The notes under the pieces were generated by a model, which was not told the origin of the DNA, made no database searches, and was given only the letters and a program-made list of their open reading frames with translations. Shown here piece after piece: positions 1 to 11,168 of a stretch of 64,000 bases of DNA; positions within the stretch are counted from its first letter, which is position 1; each line of letters starts with the position of its first letter. This DNA comes from Congeria kusceri (Eukaryota > Mollusca > Bivalvia > Myida > Dreissenidae): positions 10,582,761-10,646,760 of the forward strand of contig CM051034.1 in the NCBI GenBank assembly GCA_027627225.1, in the 5' to 3' direction. The position numbers and the translations under genes are program-made.

Positions 1-112
1 CACATATATGTGTCTTTGTCAATAGTGTTATTTCGCTTGTTTATATATAATTTTGTTATCTATGCCAAAAAATGAAAATTGTCAATTTGCCAATCGATGA
101 ACAGGTCCTTTT
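1..112. repeat. Right half of a TIR element, cut by the window edge
   Basis: The stretch ending GTCAATTTGCCAATC and GAACAGGTCC matches the right end of the complete element at 11568-12071, including the shared GTGTTATTTCGCT block. The left half lies outside the window. The terminal CCCTTTAA of the full copy is degraded here to CCTTTTTA. Confidence 0.7.
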
Positions 113-1156
113 TATCTCCTGGCATTTAATTTTAAATGTTGCGAGTTCGGTCTCTGTGTTAAGCGTCTCTCTACTTTCAAAATTTATAAAAAAGGATATG
201 TACTGCTACTTCTAAGAAAATGCATATCTCTTGAGTGCTGAAATACAGAAGGCATTCGCGTTTTGACAATAGTGCAGTCATGCTGCTTTACAATTGCTGA
301 AAACTCAAAAATTAAGTAAGTAGTTGTAAGGATACATCAAACTGCCCAGGAGAAACGTCGTTTTCAGAAAACAACCATTTAAATCAGAGTCCGTTATGTG
401 AAAGATCTCTTTTACCGGAAGAAAATATGAACTATTTGATACGCGGCCTACTTTAGACTATTAATTTTACCAGTCCAACCTTGAAGGATACTAAAAAAAT
501 CGAACGGCAAGTCAAGGGCAAGGGAGGTAATACAAACATATAATTCTCTACTGCTTACATGAGTTACGTCCCTTTGCATGACATCGCTTAAGTCTTAAAT
601 GTATGGCGTACTTTTGTGTCAAATGTATGGCGTACTTTTGTGTCAAAAGTATGCCTGCTAGCTAAATATAGATGTAACTGTTGTTATAAAATTGTAACCG
701 CAGTTACAATTCTATGACTGCAGGCATTTACAAATATAACTGCAGTTATAATTTATACCAACAGTCATAAAATATGACAGTCGTCATAAAATTATAACCG
801 CTGTTACATTTTTCTGACCAAATGCAAAACTTAAGCAGCTCCGTCTTTTTGGCGAATTCAGTCACGTATTATATAATGCATTTTTGTCGAAAATGCATTT
901 ATCCATTTAAATATGAATTTTATATTTATAAAATCAATCTACAGATATATATTTCGTAAAAAAATACCAATCAGACTGCAGTAATTTTAACACCAATTAC
1001 GCATCAAAACTCCAAATTGTTGTTTATTGGCCGATAAACAACGATAAATCGAACATTATTTCTTAATTTTTAAATGATTCTTTATTTTACGAGGACAGGA
1101 CAAATTGCAACATTATGCTGTATAACTGGAAAGTTAAACAACATGAGGGAAATTAT
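113..1156. other. Non-coding stretch with a 24 bp direct duplication and a palindrome cluster
   Basis: No convincing exon. A 24 bp unit beginning AAATGTATGGCGTAC occurs twice head to tail at 597-644. At about 671-817 there is a cluster of short inverted repeats built from GTAACnGCAGTTAC and CATAAAATATGACAG-like words. The rest is AT-rich and featureless. Confidence 0.55.
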
Positions 1157-1430
1157 GCACTTATCAATATTTCCCCCCAGGGGGGAGCGGCGGGCATATA
1201 CGGGACTTTAGAATGAAAGCCAATCTCTACAGGCGGGAATTTGACACGCTGAATGATTCCGGGTCCCTGGAAATAGACTGGTCGGATTTTAGCATCCCCC
1301 ATTGGGGGGATTTAGACAAAAATGCTTGGCTCTAGGGTGGGGAATTAGACCCCCCAAAATACAATTAGTCAAATTCCTCTGGGTTTGCCCGCAGCTCCCT
1401 CTCCCCCCTGGGGAAAATATTGATAGGTGC
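1157..1430. mobile_element. MITE with ~35 bp inverted ends
   Basis: GCACTTATCAATATTT followed by a C-run and G-run and CGGGC at the left is mirrored at the right by GCCCGCAGCTCC, a C-run and AATATTGATAGGTGC. The length is ~274 bp with no ORF of merit. Internal runs such as CCCCCCATTGGGGGG are themselves palindromic. No clear target duplication was found, so the superfamily is unassigned. Confidence 0.6.
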
Positions 1431-2354
1431 GTGAGATGCATTGGCAGATGTCCGCGCTCTCCAGGTTCTTTCTAGTTTTCTGTGTGCTGGTAACTATCAG
1501 AGATGTACACTTTTGTATATGTCGGAAAATAACGATGCAAATGGCACAGTCAGAGCTTAGTCCGAGGCGGGTGTGGGGGGGGGGGTATAACATCATATTA
1601 TGTTGAAATGTTGTCTTTAACAATTGCACGGCATGATTTGTATAGTGTAGTGTTATTATGGTAAAATGAAATGCTGCAACGAATGTGAAAGCAATGACAC
1701 AGAAAGAAATGTTTTAATGCATAAACCAATATTTAACTGCTACATGAATATATGAATTCACATACATTTAGAACCATAAAACACTAGTTACATTTTCATA
1801 AATACTTTTAACAAAATAATGTAATTACCTTACGTATATGTCGCATTAAAATGTCTTTGTCGTTTATGACTTAAAGTAGAAATAATACATGGGCACTTAC
1901 AAGAATATGAACAAGGTTGATTAACAACAGACAAATGCAACCACCATTATTATCATCATTTGACCCTTGAAATGCAAAAGTCTAATTAAATTTAATAGAT
2001 AACATCATGTTTTCACTAAATCAAATGTGCCTTTAAGAACCAATGAAAATACTATAGAAACGCCAACTGTGTTATACACTATGCTACCTCACCTTAAAAC
2101 TTGTTATACAACGCAAACAGACTTCCAATAAAATTACTCACTCAAAACATTTCAATGTGAAACAATATGAGTACCTTAATGTTTTTCAAGCATAACTTTA
2201 GAGTCACGTTATTTTAAAATAATGAACATCATCGTCGCGTTAAACGTACATAAGTTTGATTCGAACATGATATGACATGCCCACATTTTCATAGCTTCAT
2301 CTTTTTTAGCGTACATCAGTAAGATTCTCTGTGGAAAGCAGACATGCATGTTAG
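1431..2354. other. Intergenic, nothing recognised
   Basis: AT-rich sequence with no strong exon, repeat or RNA signal. It lies downstream (on the minus strand) of the glycine-rich terminal exon and may contain its 3' UTR, although no single polyadenylation site stands out. Confidence 0.4.
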
Positions 2355-3106
2355 TTATAAAGCACCTTTGCCGCCTCTTCCACCCCTGCCATTCGGCCCG
2401 GGTTCACCGTCTTCCCCGTCGTGTCCAGCGAAGAAGCCACCCTTGCCACCTTTTCCACCTTGACCTCCAGCATATCCGCCAGCGTAAAAGTACCCGCTGT
2501 TACCACCTCTACCACCACCGCCTGGCCCCCCTGGACCGCCGCTAGAACCACCACCTCCACCGTTGCCACCACCACCCCCATATCCGCCGCCACTACCTCC
2601 ACCATAACCACCACCACTCCCTCCACGGCCACCATAACCACCACCACTACCACCGCCGTTACCACCACCATATCCGCCACCACCTCCACCATATCTGCAA
2701 CCGCCACCACCTCCGCCAAAACCACAACCGCCGCCGCCTGCTCCTCCACCTCCACCACCGCCGCCACCACGACCTCCTTTTCCACCTCGCCCGAATGAAC
2801 CATCTTCTCCGTCCATACCTCCACTGCCACCACCACCGCCACCATACCCGACACCACGACCACCTCTTCCACCTCGCCCAAATGAACCATCTTGTCCATT
2901 CCCTCCGTAAATACCACCACCGCCACCTCTGTAACCACCACCGGCGCCACCAAACATCCCACCTCCTCTCCCCCCTCTGCCGCCCCTTCCTCCACTTCCG
3001 GGCTCACCAGGTTGCCCCTGGCAACTCCGGAAGTTACATTGAAACTCCTCCTCTGTTTGGAACCAATTTTGCCACGCAGTATTATACGCTCTGTGATTGA
3101 GGCGAC
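2355..3106 (-). CDS. Glycine-rich terminal exon, collagen-like motifs
   Basis: The minus-strand frame is open from an acceptor (TTTACTGCAG, exon from 3106) to TAA at 2357-2355, about 249 codons. The first ~30 residues are not repetitive and hold two Cys (EEEFQCNFRSCQGQPGEPG). The rest is Gly-rich with GGY, GRGG and the recurring unit [D/N]G-x-DGSFGRGG, ending PGPNGRGGRGGKGAL. The exon needs one base from the preceding exon, the phase left by the RRM exon at 4043-4154, so it may be the C-terminal tail of that protein. Gly-rich tails after an RRM occur in hnRNP and FUS/TAF15-type proteins. A secreted structural protein is the alternative. A chance donor (GTAAGTAGAC) sits only 38 bp upstream of the acceptor. 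The function is not established. Confidence 0.55.
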
Positions 3107-3303
3107 CTGCAGTAAATATTACACTTTGTTGACAGTCTACTTACCATGTAGTAAAACCAGTGGCGGTATTTGAGAAACACCTTAAGTAATATTTTATCCT
3201 TACCTGAATTTCTTCAGTTTATATAGCTTTTATTTCGTGAGAAACGAACATTACGATTAATATTTAGTAATTATCAGGTATGTTATTAACAAGTGTTTTT
3301 TTT

Positions 3304-3433
3304 ACTATAAAGGGATCCACAAATGCTGGTAGTTAAGATAAACTTAAGATGTTTCCAGAATACGATCGCAATTCAAATTTGTGTCCTGTAATATTAGAAC
3401 GACTAGATCCAAGTTTGTGGATTCCTTTATAGT
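3304..3433. mobile_element. Small MITE in the putative RRM-gene intron
   Basis: ACTATAAAGGGATCCACAAA at the left is mirrored by TTTGTGGATTCCTTTATAGT at the right, giving a ~130 bp element with ~20 bp inverted ends and no coding capacity. The flanks do not give an unambiguous target duplication. Confidence 0.6.
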
Positions 3434-4042
3434 TGAGTACAGATGAAATACATACTATATTTGGTAATTAATAAACACTGAACACTGTGACATATACGTG
3501 TGGAAGAAATTGATTAAAGAACACACCGATGGCAACGAAATGCATGTATTTTAATATAATGTGAGTTTTAAAACCGAATGTTGAACAATTTCGAGGGGGC
3601 GTTCCGCCCCTCACCCCCTCATGTAATAAATGGGTGTATTTCCGGACTCAATTATGCAATACTACTAACACAAGCAATGACACTGAATTGTTCTACGAGA
3701 CTAAATTGTACGCTGTTTTTAATGACACTGACTTTTAGAAGAAAACATTCACTAAAATATTATAATTACCATATTCCGAAGATTCTTTGTGCAATTGATT
3801 GGCAGTCAGTATTTGAATTCTGTTGCCATTAACTACTGTGCCTACAAAATATACGACGACGTGTTCGGATAATTATGTAATATATAAGCATTATGCCGAA
3901 GAAATATCGGTTATGAAATTATACAGACAAACATAAAATCTATAAACGATTTTCAAGTATAAACTGTAAACAATTGCGCTGTATATGTATATGCTATACC
4001 ATACTGGGTATCCAAAACAAACAGACAAAACAGCTATCTTAC
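3434..4042. other. Probable intronic sequence, nothing recognised
   Basis: AT-rich sequence between the RRM exon and the glycine-rich exon. The short open frame at 3578-3832 on the plus strand has no splice or composition support. No other element was seen. Confidence 0.35.
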
Positions 4043-4657
4043 TACCATTGTACATTTCCTGCGCTCTTTTTGCCGTTTCCGGATGTTCAAATGTAACAAT
4101 GCCCTCCTGTCTGTCCGGACTGAATCGCACCAAATGGCTACCGTCGTCCTGAATCTTAAGAAAGTATAAGAGTCTGATAAGATTTGTTATTAAATATAAT
4201 ATATATTCATCGCGGTGAAAAAAATCGGACAAACTACTGTCGCCGTCGCTTCGGATGTCTCTGAAAATATGTGCAAGCTATGTATAAAAAACACAACAGA
4301 TAATAAGAAATTATGTCACTGTCTTTCAGCACAAAAATCGATAAAATCACAATCCGATTCCACACTTTGTTGATATTTTAATGGTTTATAAACCTACAAA
4401 GTCCGTTTCCATGGTCAACCATTACTTTTCTTTTAAAGATAAAACTCCCAAGAGAATGCTACGGTTTCAGAGCCAACCCAATACTTATGTGTTGTTGCTG
4501 TTGTTGTTTCAGTCTGTGGGTTCTCCCAATAATCTCACCTTTATTTGCCCCACGGAAGCGAACATTTTGACGAATTCCGGTGCCGTCATTCCATCCAACC
4601 CTACGGCTATAATCGTGTCTATTGGGTCCTCCATAAGGGTATTTCGTTCCGACCACG
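4043..4657 (-). CDS. Two exons encoding an RNA-recognition motif (RRM)
   Basis: Exon A is 4657-4539 on the minus strand. It has a strong acceptor (TGATTCTTTACAG) and donor GTGAGA, and in the correct phase gives 39 codons including MEDPIDTIIAVGLDGM and FVKMFASVGQIK, i.e. RRM strand 1 and helix 1. Exon B is 4154-4043 (acceptor TTTCTTAAG, donor GTAAGA) and joins in phase 0. It supplies IQDDGSHLVRFSPDRQ and EGIVTFEHPETAKRAQEMYNG-like RNP1/helix 2 sequence. The two together make a near-complete RRM. The spacing and the VGQIK...D(R)xEGxVTF pattern most resemble FUS/TAF15/cabeza-type RRMs. The intron is 384 bp. The frames most obvious by length here are not the coding ones; only the phase-matched frame gives the domain. 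Exon B ends in phase 1, which fits the glycine-rich exon at 3106-2355. Upstream exons were not found; the next 16 kb is transposon. The gene could be intact, with its 5' end far away, or a fragment. Confidence 0.65.
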
Positions 4658-4728
4658 CTGTAAAGAATCAGGATGATAAATTGATATAAAGATGTTACTA
4701 TTACTACAACTTTAACATCAGCTACTGA

Positions 4729-5851
4729 TGGAAAGCCGATTGGGACCCCGCTAAATTACATTAAAATATATAGTAACTATCGGACTTTCGGAGATTTTCA
4801 TTTTGCGGAACTTTCATATTCCCAGAAAAAACTACGCTTATATAAGCATTTATCATACCACTATGCTGATATCGGCCTGATACAACGGTGCCTGATATAT
4901 TTTTTTTATATCAGGTCAGTAGCGTTTATATCAGTCAATGTTTGGAGGTACGTCGTATTATTCGGAAACAACTATAAAGTCAACAGTTTCAGTAAAAATA
5001 TATCAGATTCAACAAAACAAACAATTTGATACCAAGAACGTATATAGTTTATTCTTTTTAATCGTCATAAATCACAAAAACGTTATTTTTTAAATATTCA
5101 CATAAACCCGCACTGTGGTAGTGATACGATGTCATCTATGGAACACAATAAATCATCCATACAAATTTATTTCAATACATTCATAATAAATGCACTAAAA
5201 GTCACTACACAGCATCAGTTTATGTTGAACCAAAAACATTATTACCAAAAATTGAACACACTATAGTCAAATACTGTCAAGATTAACACGATATTGGAAA
5301 TGTCAATTTCAATACACAACTCCAAAATGGCGTCTCCAAACAATTCGGCGCTGTGTGTTCTCCGATAAAATTGATCGTTGCAATCCATTTCAGTTCGCAT
5401 TTTCAGTATTTTATGAATGAGCATGCGTGTAATCTATGTATTCGTAGTGAAAACAGTTCACTTATCATTACGAAATGTTAATAATAAGGTATTATTCAGT
5501 CAACTTTTAGAAATCCATAACTACATGTACGTGAACGTGTACAAGTCGGCTCAGCAAAATCAGCGCCGTCCTTAGTTCTTAAATATATATTTAAAAAAAA
5601 TCAGCTCGTTTGGTGATATTTTACGAAAAATGTGGTATGATAAATAGAAAAACAGGTTACTGCCTGGTGTTGTGTATTGTATCAGGTTCGGCACGAATAA
5701 AATAACGGCTCGGCAAGCCTCGCCGTTATATTATTCTAAGCCTCACCTGATATATTACACAAGATCAGCCAGTAACCTGTTATTCTCTATATAGCAGCCG
5801 TCGGAATTTCGGTAATCAACATTTTCCGACGGACAGAAAGATACTAATTAC
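4729..5851. mobile_element. Partial arm of the giant inverted-arm element, interrupted
   Basis: 4729-4847 repeats the terminal ~120 bp of the element at 5854 (TGGAAAGCCGATTGGGA onward). The homology resumes at 5789-5851 (ATATAGCAGCCGTCGGAA, TTCCGACGGACAG). The 941 bp between are an insertion. The homology stops exactly where the complete element begins, at a TA, which fits the complete copy having inserted into this one. Confidence 0.65.
4848..5645. mobile_element. ~800 bp TIR element nested in the partial arm
   Basis: ATTTATCATACCAC at 4848-4861 is mirrored exactly by GTGGTATGATAAAT at 5632-5645. The interior has TATATCAGG-type inverted words and no convincing ORF. The adjoining 5646-5788 is an imperfect hairpin whose arms include AACAGGTTACTG (5651) and CAGTAACCTGTT (5770). 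It may be a second small element or part of the same insertion. Confidence 0.5.
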
Positions 5852-5967
5852 TATGGAAAGCCGGTTGGGACCTCCGCTAAATTACATTAAAATATATAGT
5901 AACTATCGGACTTTCGGAGATTTTCATTTTGCGGAACTTTCATATTCCGGAAAAACAACGCTAATAT

Positions 5968-6300
5968 AGGCATATAGTAGCCGTCGGAATTTCGGGAATA
6001 AACATTTTCCGACGGGCAGAAAGATACAAATTACATAGTAATTTTCGGGACATTTGTTCCGACGGGTAGAATTCAAAATCTAAAAAGATACTAATTATAT
6101 AGCAATTCTCGGACATATGTTCCGACGGCTAGAAAGCGGAATCTAAAAAGCGCGGAACTTTGCAAATCTTCCGACGGGACAATTGAACGTTAAATACTGC
6201 ACAAAAAGCGGAATCTAAAAAAGCGCGGCACTTTGCAAATCTTCCGAAAAATTGAGCATTGAACACTGCACAAAAAGCGGGTTGCCATGGGTTACCCGCG
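5968..6300. promoter_or_regulatory. Subterminal TTCCGACGG motif array, left arm
   Basis: TTCCGACGG or its complement CCGTCGGAA occurs at about 5975, 6008, 6057, 6120 and 6169, mixed with AAAGCGGAATCTAAAAAGCG units. The right arm repeats the pattern at about 20170-20395. Repeated subterminal words of this kind are often transposase-binding sites; that role is inference here. Confidence 0.5.
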
Positions 6301-6371
6301 AAAATGATTTGATTGGTTCCGATACTTAGAAACAACCAATCAGAAACGTTGACACAAATACATCTAGAAGC

Positions 6372-9100
6372 TATATTTAAACATGGTAGACGTCGGTTGT
6401 GTACACAGAGTGGAATTAATAAAGGGTAAGTGATTTAAATATATTACTTATTATAGTGTAATTAATGTGAATTTGGTTGGAATTCATTGAGGCAAATGGA
6501 GTTTGATTTGCAAACATGCACACTTATAACCAAAGGGGAAGAGGGAAATTAAATACGAGTAACGCTTCGCCCAATAACGGTTCGCACCTGCCTAAATTAA
6601 CTACCCACTAATCCAAATTTGTATACATAGATCTACGCAGAATAATATGATGTCATTATAAATGTATGGATCAGTGTATGTAGGACCATATTTGTACAAA
6701 TCATATTGTACACAAAAATAGGATCTCATTCTTCACATGTGATGATGTGTGGAAATGATTCTTCACACATATCACATTCACAGTCTTATTCTTTACATTT
6801 TCTGTCCATTTTGTGACAAGATCTACAGTCTGGTATTTTATATGCAATGAACTCATATTCTTCACATATGAAAATAAGTGTGCAAATTGTCTGAGAGATG
6901 ATGATGATTTTGATTACAGCTATAAACAAAATCAATTTGAAATGGTAAATGGAATGTATATTGCCATTATCTAGTATGGTAACTAACGATTCCAAAATAA
7001 GTGCTATTTCACATGGATTGGATACTTTGGGCACTAAAATAAAACTAGAAAACCTGATTTTTCATTCTTTTCAGATGATGTTTCGCAAAGATAGAAGACG
7101 CTGACAGCAATATTTACAAAAACGATGGTATGTTTACTAGGTTAAGGAATGATTGTAATCATTTTATACTTGGTTGTTGGGAAAGTGAAATCTTTTTAGC
7201 TCGACTATTCACCGAATAGTTCGAGCTATACTACTCACCCATTCGTCGGTGTCGCCGTAATGCTCTGGTTAAAGTTTGCGTGCAAGAAGTGCATATCTCT
7301 CTAACTACTACAGATATTCAATTGAAACTTCACACATGTTCGGGGTCATTATGTAAGGTCACTGACCAAGGCCCATAACTCTGACCTGCAATTTAGCAGA
7401 ATTATGCCCCTTTTTGTACTTAGAAATTTCAGATTAGAGTTTGCGAGCAACAACTCTATATCTCTATACCTACTACAGATATTCAATCGTAACTTCACAC
7501 ACGTCTTCTAAGGGTCATTATAGAAGGTCACTGACCAAGGCCCATAACTCTGGCTTGCAATTTAGCAGAATTATGCCCCTTTTTGTATTTGGAAATTTCA
7601 GGTTAAGGTTTGCGTGCAACAACTTCATATCTCTATAATGACAGATATTCAATTAAAACTTCACACATGTTTTCAAGGTCATAATATAAGGTCACTGGCC
7701 AAGGCACATAACTGTGACCAGCATTTTTGCAGAAATAAGCACTTTTTGTAGTGATAAAGGCCAATAACTCTGATAAAGTGGTTGAATAGTCGAGCGCGCT
7801 GTCCTGAGACATCTCTTGTTTTATTTCTTTATTGACTAAAACCATAGTTAAAGAGACAAACTTGTATGTTGCTCAACAAAAGAAAACACAGTACAGTAGT
7901 TAACCAGTAATTTAAAATACCGTGCACAATTCATTTTGAAAGTGCCCAAAAGTGCAACGTACAATTACTGGGCAGATTTTAAAAATGGCCAGGAATGTAT
8001 GTCAATAATTGATTAGAAAAATCATCCTAAGGTGGACTCCTTTAATTGGAAAGGCTTTTTGGAAGATTGTTGTAATGTAATTTACATGTAAGTTTAAATT
8101 GATATTTTAAAATTACATTCTGATGTTATCCACTTATAAACATCGAGTGTTCTTATTGTAGGACCTGCATGACTGTGTGTTGAAGTGCCCTGTATGACAT
8201 TTGGCCGCAAGAGGAATATCACCTTGGATCCAGTATTAGTAAGAGGATGATGGACATTCCTCCCGTGTTATTGGTTAATAAAGAGGTAAGTTCACATTTT
8301 TAAACAAACGGATGACACTTGTTTATTGTTCAATACTAGCAACTTCAGTCACAACAGTGTAATGGTATTGGTGTCCACCTTGCGATGAGGGATCATGAGT
8401 TTGATCTCTACTTAGGACTCTCAAAAAGACATTAGTTCTGGTTCTTCCAAGACAAAGATTTGCAAGTGTCACAATAAGTCTCGAGCGTTGGAGGAATGCA
8501 GGCTTAACTACATAGGTTTAAACTAAATACTAGTCACTTCAATACAATATTTGTTGTTGCTGTTGTAAAAAAATTAGTAAACAGTTCTATTTACTTGATC
8601 ATCTGTGGCAAGTAAATATATACCTGTACATATCGGTACATACCGGTAACTTTTTACTTTATCTGTGATTACACTGATCATAACTTATATTATTTATCTT
8701 TTTACCTAAAGCATACAAAGTATTTAATCAATGCAAACAGACTGATAGTCCAAAGCTTGCTTATTTTAGCATGCTTCAACAATTATATGCTGCAGCATTT
8801 AAAAATAATTGACGTTTGATTACTGACACAGTTGTTGCGATTTCTCGAAATAAAATGTAGGTCATGTGTTGTATATACTAAAAAAAATAACGGATGTAAT
8901 GAAAATGTTCAGTATTGATTGTGTACTTTGTGTTGTGTTTTTCAGACCCACGATGATGGATCTTCTTGTTGAATGGTTAAACATTCAAGGACACATTACT
9001 ATCTTTGAAGATTTGTTAGCCATCTGTGAACATTGTTAGACATCGAAGAGCATTGTGTTGCAGTTTCTTTAAAGAGACACTATATGTATACATTTGTGTT
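6372..9100 (+). ncRNA. Spliced transcription unit inside the giant element (predicted)
   Basis: A TATA-like CTATATTTAA (6371-6380) precedes ATGGTAGACG at 6383. The exon ends at 6425 with donor G|GTAAGTG. Exon 2 is 7075-7127, with acceptor TTCATTCTTTTCAG and donor GTATGT. Possible exon 3 is 8162-8285 (acceptor TTCTTATTGTAG, donor GTAAGT). Possible exon 4 starts at 8946 after GTGTTTTTCAG. The first two exons, with their splice sites, are present in mirror image in the right arm (about 19960-19930 and 16731-16678, minus strand). Exons 1+2 encode only a 20-codon frame (MVDVGCVHRVELIK and six more), and no joined frame is long, so a non-coding or small-peptide transcript is likelier than a transposase. 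The order of the exons is inferred. Confidence 0.4.
7190..7850 (-). repeat. ~165 bp tandem repeats, hairpin-ended element (minus orientation)
   Basis: Three or four degenerate units carry TTAGCAGAATTATGCCCC, AAGGTCACTGACCAAGGC and TATTCAATTGAAACTTCACA. The block is bounded by TCGACTATTCACCGAATAGTTCGA and by GCGCTGTCCTGAGACATCTCTTGTT. The same family is at 14457-15065, 16310-16600 and, partially, 54957-55090. It looks like a non-autonomous element with a tandem core, and it forms part of both arms of the giant element. Confidence 0.6.
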
Positions 9101-9538
9101 TTACTTTTGCATGCCAAATCAGCTTGTTGGTGTTGTAAACTCACATGTGTATGAACATGCATATTTAATTACTCTCACTTTATAACAAAACTGATGAAGT
9201 TATTGCCTGGATTTTATTTAAAAAGTTTATGTGTGCCTTCAAGCACATTTAGCCTGTTCTAAACATAATTTTGTAAATTTTATTTTGATTCATTCATTTT
9301 AAGAGTCAATTCTGTACTGTTTCTTATTAGTGGATCCGTTTTAAGCTCCATATTTCTCATAAAATTCCTATTTTTTTTTTAACATTTAGACTATTCACTT
9401 GTCTGATGTGCAAATAATTTTGAACTAGAGTATTTACAATTGTGTGAAAATGTGATATTGTAATCATATTGTTAGTGATATTCTGGTTAAAATTGCTTTA
9501 ATAATTATTAGCATAGTATCGACTGTGTTGCTTCACAA
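7851..9538. other. Centre-left of the giant element
   Basis: Apart from the exon-like blocks at 8162-8285 and from 8946, this AT-rich stretch shows nothing recognisable. It has no mirror partner in the right arm, so the inverted homology ends before it. Confidence 0.35.
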
Positions 9539-11168
9539 TATACGCGAACTAATTTCCTAAATATGACAAGTGTCCAACCACACAAAAAAGCTTCGTGAGA
9601 ACAAAGTTTCGTACCCTGTTTTACATGAACAAATCTCATTAAAGGTGCATGCTACACAGTCAAGATGCTGAATGTAACAGATTGTTTTCTCTGCAAATTA
9701 TTTCAGAATACTGTTTCTTGGTGTTTTCACATCATATAATTATGAGAACTTGACTAATTGCTCAGTAAACAAGATAATAATAAACAAGAGCTGTTTGTAA
9801 AACAGGCATGCCTCTTTGGGTCCAAAACAGCCTCTGTAGAAAATTGCAAGGATGAAAGTAAAATGAAACATTTTTTTTGTCAACTTTTGGTCAGTTTGAC
9901 CAAATGACAAAACAAGCAATACGGATCTACTTGTATTCATAACCCAACTATCTGCTAAATTTTACAAACAAATTCCAAAGGGTTCCATGGACAATATTTT
10001 ACAACTATTGGTCAATTTGACATTTGACCCAAGGACTCCATTATTAACAGGGATCCTTTACTTGTCATGACCAAGTTTGACAAGCCTAGGTCCAAGGGCT
10101 GCAAAGTTATTGCCTGGACAAGCTTTTATTGAACTAAGAATTATTGGGCATTTTCTTCAATCAGATTTTATAGTAACAGGGCTTTCATTAACATTTGAAA
10201 CCTGTAAGTTTGAACTTCCTGGCCTCTAATTTTGGAAGTTTTGCTCATAATATTTGGAAGTTTTGACAGTATTGCGCTACAGAAGTCCTAAGCATTTCAG
10301 AAATGTGTATATTATGAGCATTTCAGAAATGTGTATATTAAGTATAAAATTCAAGGTTTTAAGGCCAGTTGACTGTTCTTTTTCATCAAGTGCTTATATG
10401 CCAATTTATTCAGTGAAAGAGGTATACATTTAGAAAAATTTCTAATTTTTTCTTGTAACTTGTTCATCCTTACATGATGGAACTTCCTTGGCTGCAATTT
10501 TGGAAGTTCTGCAACTTCCATGGCTGCAATTTTGGAAGTTCTGTGACAAAAACTGGGAGTAAATTACTCCCAAACTTCCCTTAATGGAAGCCCTGTAGTC
10601 AGTTTGACATTGACCTTTCACCCAAGGATCCAAAGCTTTAAGAACCTAGACCAAAGGGTTGTGAAGTTATTGCCTGGACAAGCTTTAACAATTATTGGGC
10701 ATTCTTTGTTAATCTTTTGGTCAGTTTGACCCACAGACTCCAAAATAAATAGGGATCCTTGACTAATCATAACCAACCTAGCAACCAATTTTCAAGAACC
10801 CTGGCCTAAGTGTTGTAGTTATTGCTCAGACAAGGTTTTGTCGACTGACATACACGGACCGACATTTGCAAAATAAGATACCCCTGCTTTTCGAAGGGGA
10901 GCATAATTAATAATAACAACATCTTAATAGATATGTTTATGTTTATTGACAAAAGACAACTGTCATAAGAATGTTCATTTACTTAAAAGTGTATGCAGAG
11001 TATTAACAAGTAATAATTGTCTCAGGGCCCATATCGCTAAAGCTCCTTTGTTTATAGTTGAGTTATATTCCTAAAACCTGCATTAAAATCCATAAGTTTA
11101 TGTCTGTTTCATTACACTTTGCTATGAAATTTATTTGTGTAAGGAACTAGGAAATTATATAGGAAAGT
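9539..11168. repeat. Direct duplication, copy 1
   Basis: It starts TATACGCGAACTAATTTCC and ends near GGAACTAGGAAATTATA, and matches 15069-16305 in the same orientation with few differences. It includes an element of the class beginning ACAAGAGCTGTTTGTAAAACAGG (9784) and ending CCCCTGCTTTTCGAAGGGG (~10876), whose core repeats ATTGGGCATT, GGTCAGTTTGAC and AGGGATCCTT. It is longer than copy 2 mainly because of an inserted element at 10178-10595. Confidence 0.75.
10178..10595. mobile_element. hAT-like MITE, absent from the paralogous copy
   Basis: The ends CAGGGCTTTCATTAA and TTAATGGAAGCCCTG are near-perfect inverted repeats of hAT type (CAGGG...CCCTG). The duplicate at ~15725 reads straight through the site, so the 418 bp is a true insertion. 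The interior has repeated GGAAGTTCTG/AATTTTGGAAGTT units. The expected 8 bp target duplication is not clean. Confidence 0.7.

Noticed and set aside
3107..3144. A 38 bp intron upstream of the glycine-rich exon (GTAAGTAGAC...TTTACTGCAG)
   Set aside because: Both signals are good, but an intron this short is improbable in a mollusc, and the longer intron to the RRM exon keeps phase. Kept as an alternative only.
4459..4656. 65-codon frame GTKYPYGGPNRHDYSRR over RRM exon A
   Set aside because: Wrong frame of a real exon. The phase-matched frame in the same exon gives the RRM sequence.
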